9,540 nucleotides of DNA from UMGS172 sp964634675 (lineage in GTDB: Bacteria; Bacillota; Clostridia; Oscillospirales; Acutalibacteraceae). The translations under genes were made by a program, and so were the position numbers. A model generated the notes under the pieces. The model was not told the DNA's origin and searched no databases. It was given only the letters and a program-made list of their open reading frames with translations. The stretch covers positions 1-9,540 of the forward strand of contig CAZWLH010000060.1 of NCBI GenBank assembly GCA_964634675.1, given 5' to 3'. This document shows positions 7,938-9,540 of the stretch, piece by piece (the stretch's first letter is position 1; every line of letters starts with the position of its first letter).

Positions 7938-9062
7938 TCATCTAAGCGATGTATAAACCGCTTTTTCAAAATTTCTTGCCGATTCATTGGCCGAGCCGCC
8001 GTCGAATTTGGAGTTTTTCATATAAACCGCAAAAATTCGGTTTTCGGAGTCCACCCAAAAGTGACTGCCGTATGCACCGCTCCAACCGAAGGAACCCTTT
8101 GGCAAATACGGATATGAGTCCTCGGTGATAATACGAACGCCCAAGCCCCAACGCTCTCTGCCCGGCATAATTTCCTTTGAAATCTGCGGCGTGCAAAGCT
8201 CGGCAAAGGTGTTTTCGCCGATAAGCCTTAAGCTGCCTGTTTTTCCTTTGAAAAGAAGCATTTCGGCGAATTTGCAATAATCGCTTAACGACGAAACAAG
8301 CCCTGCGCCGCCCAAATAGTGTGAATACGGATAATCCTCGAAAACACAACCGTCCGGCATTTCGAATTCTGCATTTTCGCCGTCGACCCTTTGGTGCATT
8401 TTGATTATCCTCTGCGCTTGCTCGGCGGACGGAGAAAAAACGGTGCTTGTCATTTTGCACGGCTCAAATATTTCTTTCTTTAAAAAAGACGGATAATCGG
8501 TTTTGGTGACGGCTTCGATTATTTTCACAAGAACGTCAAACGAGCCTGTGCCGCTGTACATCTGAGCGGTTCCGGGGTCATAGTCCAAACCGGTTTTAAT
8601 ATAGTATCTGATCGAGCTTTCCAATGTCGCTTTGTCTTCTGCGGTCATATCGGCAAGCCTGTCATAGTTGCCGGCGATACCCGAGGTGTGGCTTAAAATA
8701 TTACGAACGGTCGGCATACGGTGAGGCTTAAAGCATTCGCCGCTGCGGCCGTTGACGGTTACACTTTTAAAATCGGGCAAAAATTCGTCTGCCGTATCAT
8801 CCAACGAAAGCAGACCGCGGTCAACAAGCATAAGTGTCGCAAAAGCTGTTATGGGCTTGGTCATAGATGCCAATCTGAAAAGCGTGTCCTCGGTAACGGG
8901 AGCGTTGCCGTTCAAAGAAACCGTCCCGAAGCACTTCTTAAAAACGGTACTTCCGTCCTGATAAACACAATAAGCCGAGCCGAAGAGCTTATTTTTCGAA
9001 AAATCGTATTGCGCCTCACCCTCGATATTCAGGCTCAGCACTCTGAAATCCAATTTTTTCAT
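7938..9062 (-). CDS. Beta-lactamase-family serine hydrolase (class C/EstB-like)
   Basis: A 374-residue serine hydrolase of the large beta-lactamase/penicillin-binding protein fold group that includes class C enzymes, D-peptidases and EstB-type esterases. FRLASMTKPITA holds the nucleophile Ser66 and general base Lys69 (SxxK). NILSHTSGI (121-129) is a family signature. The Tyr motif appears as YSG (Tyr169), where class C beta-lactamases have YxN. The third motif region is GWSGAYGSHFWVD (326-338), like the WGG-type motif of EstB-family esterases rather than KTG. There is no signal peptide, so it is probably cytoplasmic and unlikely to be a resistance beta-lactamase; substrate unknown. AAGGAG (complement of 9076-9081) lies 13 bases before the ATG, rather far; in-frame stops just upstream exclude a longer form. 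It is convergent with mnmA. Confidence 0.9.
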   Translation of the reverse strand: MKKLDFRVLSLNIEGEAQYDFSKNKLFGSAYCVYQDGSTVFKKCFGTVSLNGNAPVTEDTLFRLASMTKPITAFATLMLVDRGLLSLDDTADEFLPDFKSVTVNGRSGECFKPHRMPTVRNILSHTSGIAGNYDRLADMTAEDKATLESSIRYYIKTGLDYDPGTAQMYSGTGSFDVLVKIIEAVTKTDYPSFLKKEIFEPCKMTSTVFSPSAEQAQRIIKMHQRVDGENAEFEMPDGCVFEDYPYSHYLGGAGLVSSLSDYCKFAEMLLFKGKTGSLRLIGENTFAELCTPQISKEIMPGRERWGLGVRIITEDSYPYLPKGSFGWSGAYGSHFWVDSENRIFAVYMKNSKFDGGSANESARNFEKAVYTSLR

Positions 9063-9143
9063 AATACTTTATCAGCTCCTTTTTGTTAGCGACAATTATA
9101 TTTTGAGATATTTTAACTATCATTGTATCACCGCCGTCGCCTG

Positions 9144-9172
9144 ATTATAGCATAAAACAATAGATAAAACAA
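9144..9172 (-). promoter_or_regulatory. Extended -10 promoter of the serine hydrolase gene
   Basis: Read on the minus strand, a consensus TATAAT (9149 down to 9144) is preceded by TGC, giving the extended -10 TGCTATAAT. Seventeen bases upstream is TTGTTT (9172 down to 9167) as a partial -35 box. Transcription would start near 9137, giving a leader of about 75 bases before the hydrolase ATG. Confidence 0.72.
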
Positions 9173-9316
9173 GGCGTATAGCAATATTGATTGGAGGGTG
9201 ACATTCCGCCGCCTTGGGATTAACATTCTTCGCTATTACATTTTACTTGTTACTTCTTCCCGAAAAGCCCTCGCAGTAATTTATCAGAGATAGTATTGAA
9301 GAAAAACAGGAAAAGT
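9173..9316. other. Intergenic stretch with no supported gene
   Basis: Between the serine hydrolase promoter and the tRNA-Tyr terminator I see no convincing gene, RNA structure or repeat. It holds only the first part of a 32-codon minus-strand ORF (9128-9226), which has no good ribosome binding site and overlaps the predicted promoter. Confidence 0.5.
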
Positions 9317-9348
9317 AAAAATCCCCGTGCTGTTGTACGAGGATTTTT
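9317..9348 (-). terminator. Terminator of the tRNA-Thr/tRNA-Tyr transcript
   Basis: On the minus strand an 8-bp arm (9348-9341) pairs with 9324-9317, with further pairs inside (9339-9335 with 9326-9330) after one A/C mismatch. The 3' arm ends in TTTTT and continues T-rich. The hairpin begins at the terminal A of the encoded tRNA-Tyr CCA end, so the terminator directly abuts the mature tRNA. Confidence 0.8.
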
Positions 9349-9432
9349 GGTGGGAGCGGGTGGATTCGGACCACCGAAGGCAAAGCCAACAGATTTACAG
9401 TCTGCCCCCTTTGGCCACTCGGGAACACTCCC
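9348..9432 (-). tRNA. tRNA-Tyr (anticodon GTA)
   Basis: This 85-base gene on the minus strand encodes its own CCA (complement of 9348-9350). The acceptor stem pairs GGGAGTG with CGCTCCC (one G-U pair) and the discriminator base is A. The anticodon stem GCAGA/TCTGT flanks the 7-base loop CTGTAAA, with anticodon GTA at the complement of 9396-9398. A long variable arm (GGCTTTGCC) marks a class II tRNA, as expected for bacterial tRNA-Tyr. It is 27 bases downstream of tRNA-Thr and probably shares its transcript. Confidence 0.97.
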
Positions 9433-9459
9433 ATATTCAATTTGCCTCAAAGCAAAAGG

Positions 9460-9535
9460 TGGAGCTGGTTGACGGACTTGAACCCCCGACCTGCTGATTA
9501 CAAATCAGCTGCTCTACCAACTGAGCTAAACCAGC
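9460..9535 (-). tRNA. tRNA-Thr (anticodon TGT)
   Basis: This 76-base gene on the minus strand has the acceptor stem GCTGGTT/AACCAGC, D stem GCTC/GAGC, anticodon stem GCTGA/TCAGC with loop TTTGTAA (anticodon TGT, complement of 9500-9502), T loop TTCAAGT, discriminator T73 and encoded CCA. It reads threonine ACN codons, mainly ACA. The T stem GGGGG/CCGTC contains a G51-G63 mismatch and a G50-U64 wobble, leaving three Watson-Crick pairs. It is the first gene seen of a minus-strand tRNA array whose promoter lies beyond the right edge. Confidence 0.95.
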
Positions 9536-9540
9536 ACATT

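Noticed and set aside
8721..9089. Plus-strand ORF antisense to the serine hydrolase
   Set aside because: It covers the active-site region of a well supported minus-strand gene and shows no motif of its own.
9243..9450. Two minus-strand ORFs of 65 and 66 codons (containing GVFPSGQRGQTVN and GSVPEWPKGADCKS)
   Set aside because: These are the familiar spurious translations of a tRNA-Tyr gene; the RNA structure explains the sequence.
1..9540. Mobile element, CRISPR array or defence system
   Set aside because: There is no transposase or integrase, no spaced direct repeats, and every gene is explained by housekeeping or common accessory families.

Overview
The window is an ordinary chromosomal stretch, most likely from a gut-type Clostridia member (Firmicutes/Bacillota, perhaps Oscillospirales). 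This placement is inferred from the Gram-positive style AGGAGG ribosome binding sites, moderate base composition, tRNA genes with encoded CCA ends, a SecA with a C-terminal zinc motif, and the flavour of the NadA and MnmA sequences. No single marker proves it.

Left to right: positions 1-111 are the last 36 codons of tuf (EF-Tu, cut by the window edge), closed by a strong terminator. After a 241-base gap comes secA (353-3079), whose stop codon directly abuts the start of a DUF1643-family gene (3080-3706). A recognisable promoter then drives a single gene for a large glutaminase A-like protein (DUF5127/DUF4965/DUF1793 type, 3870-5783), which ends in its own terminator. A second good promoter drives a two-gene unit, nadA (quinolinate synthase, 5927-6841) and mnmA (tRNA 2-thiouridylase, 6838-7866), joined by an ATGA overlap. 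A 15-bp perfect hairpin at 7886-7925 serves as a shared terminator between mnmA and a convergent minus-strand serine hydrolase gene (7938-9062), which has its own extended -10 promoter. The right end carries two minus-strand tRNA genes, Thr(TGT) then Tyr(GTA) in transcription order, followed by a terminator. The array may continue beyond the window.

The genes are mainly housekeeping: translation (EF-Tu, tRNAs, tRNA thiolation), protein export (SecA) and NAD synthesis (NadA), with accessory enzymes of uncertain substrate (DUF1643, the glutaminase-like protein, the serine hydrolase). I see no mobile element, CRISPR array, prophage or clear new system. The items most worth a second look are the tight secA-DUF1643 junction, the nadA-mnmA coupling, a predicted cytoplasmic glutaminase A-like protein, a short upstream ORF running through the serine hydrolase start, and a T-stem mismatch in tRNA-Thr.
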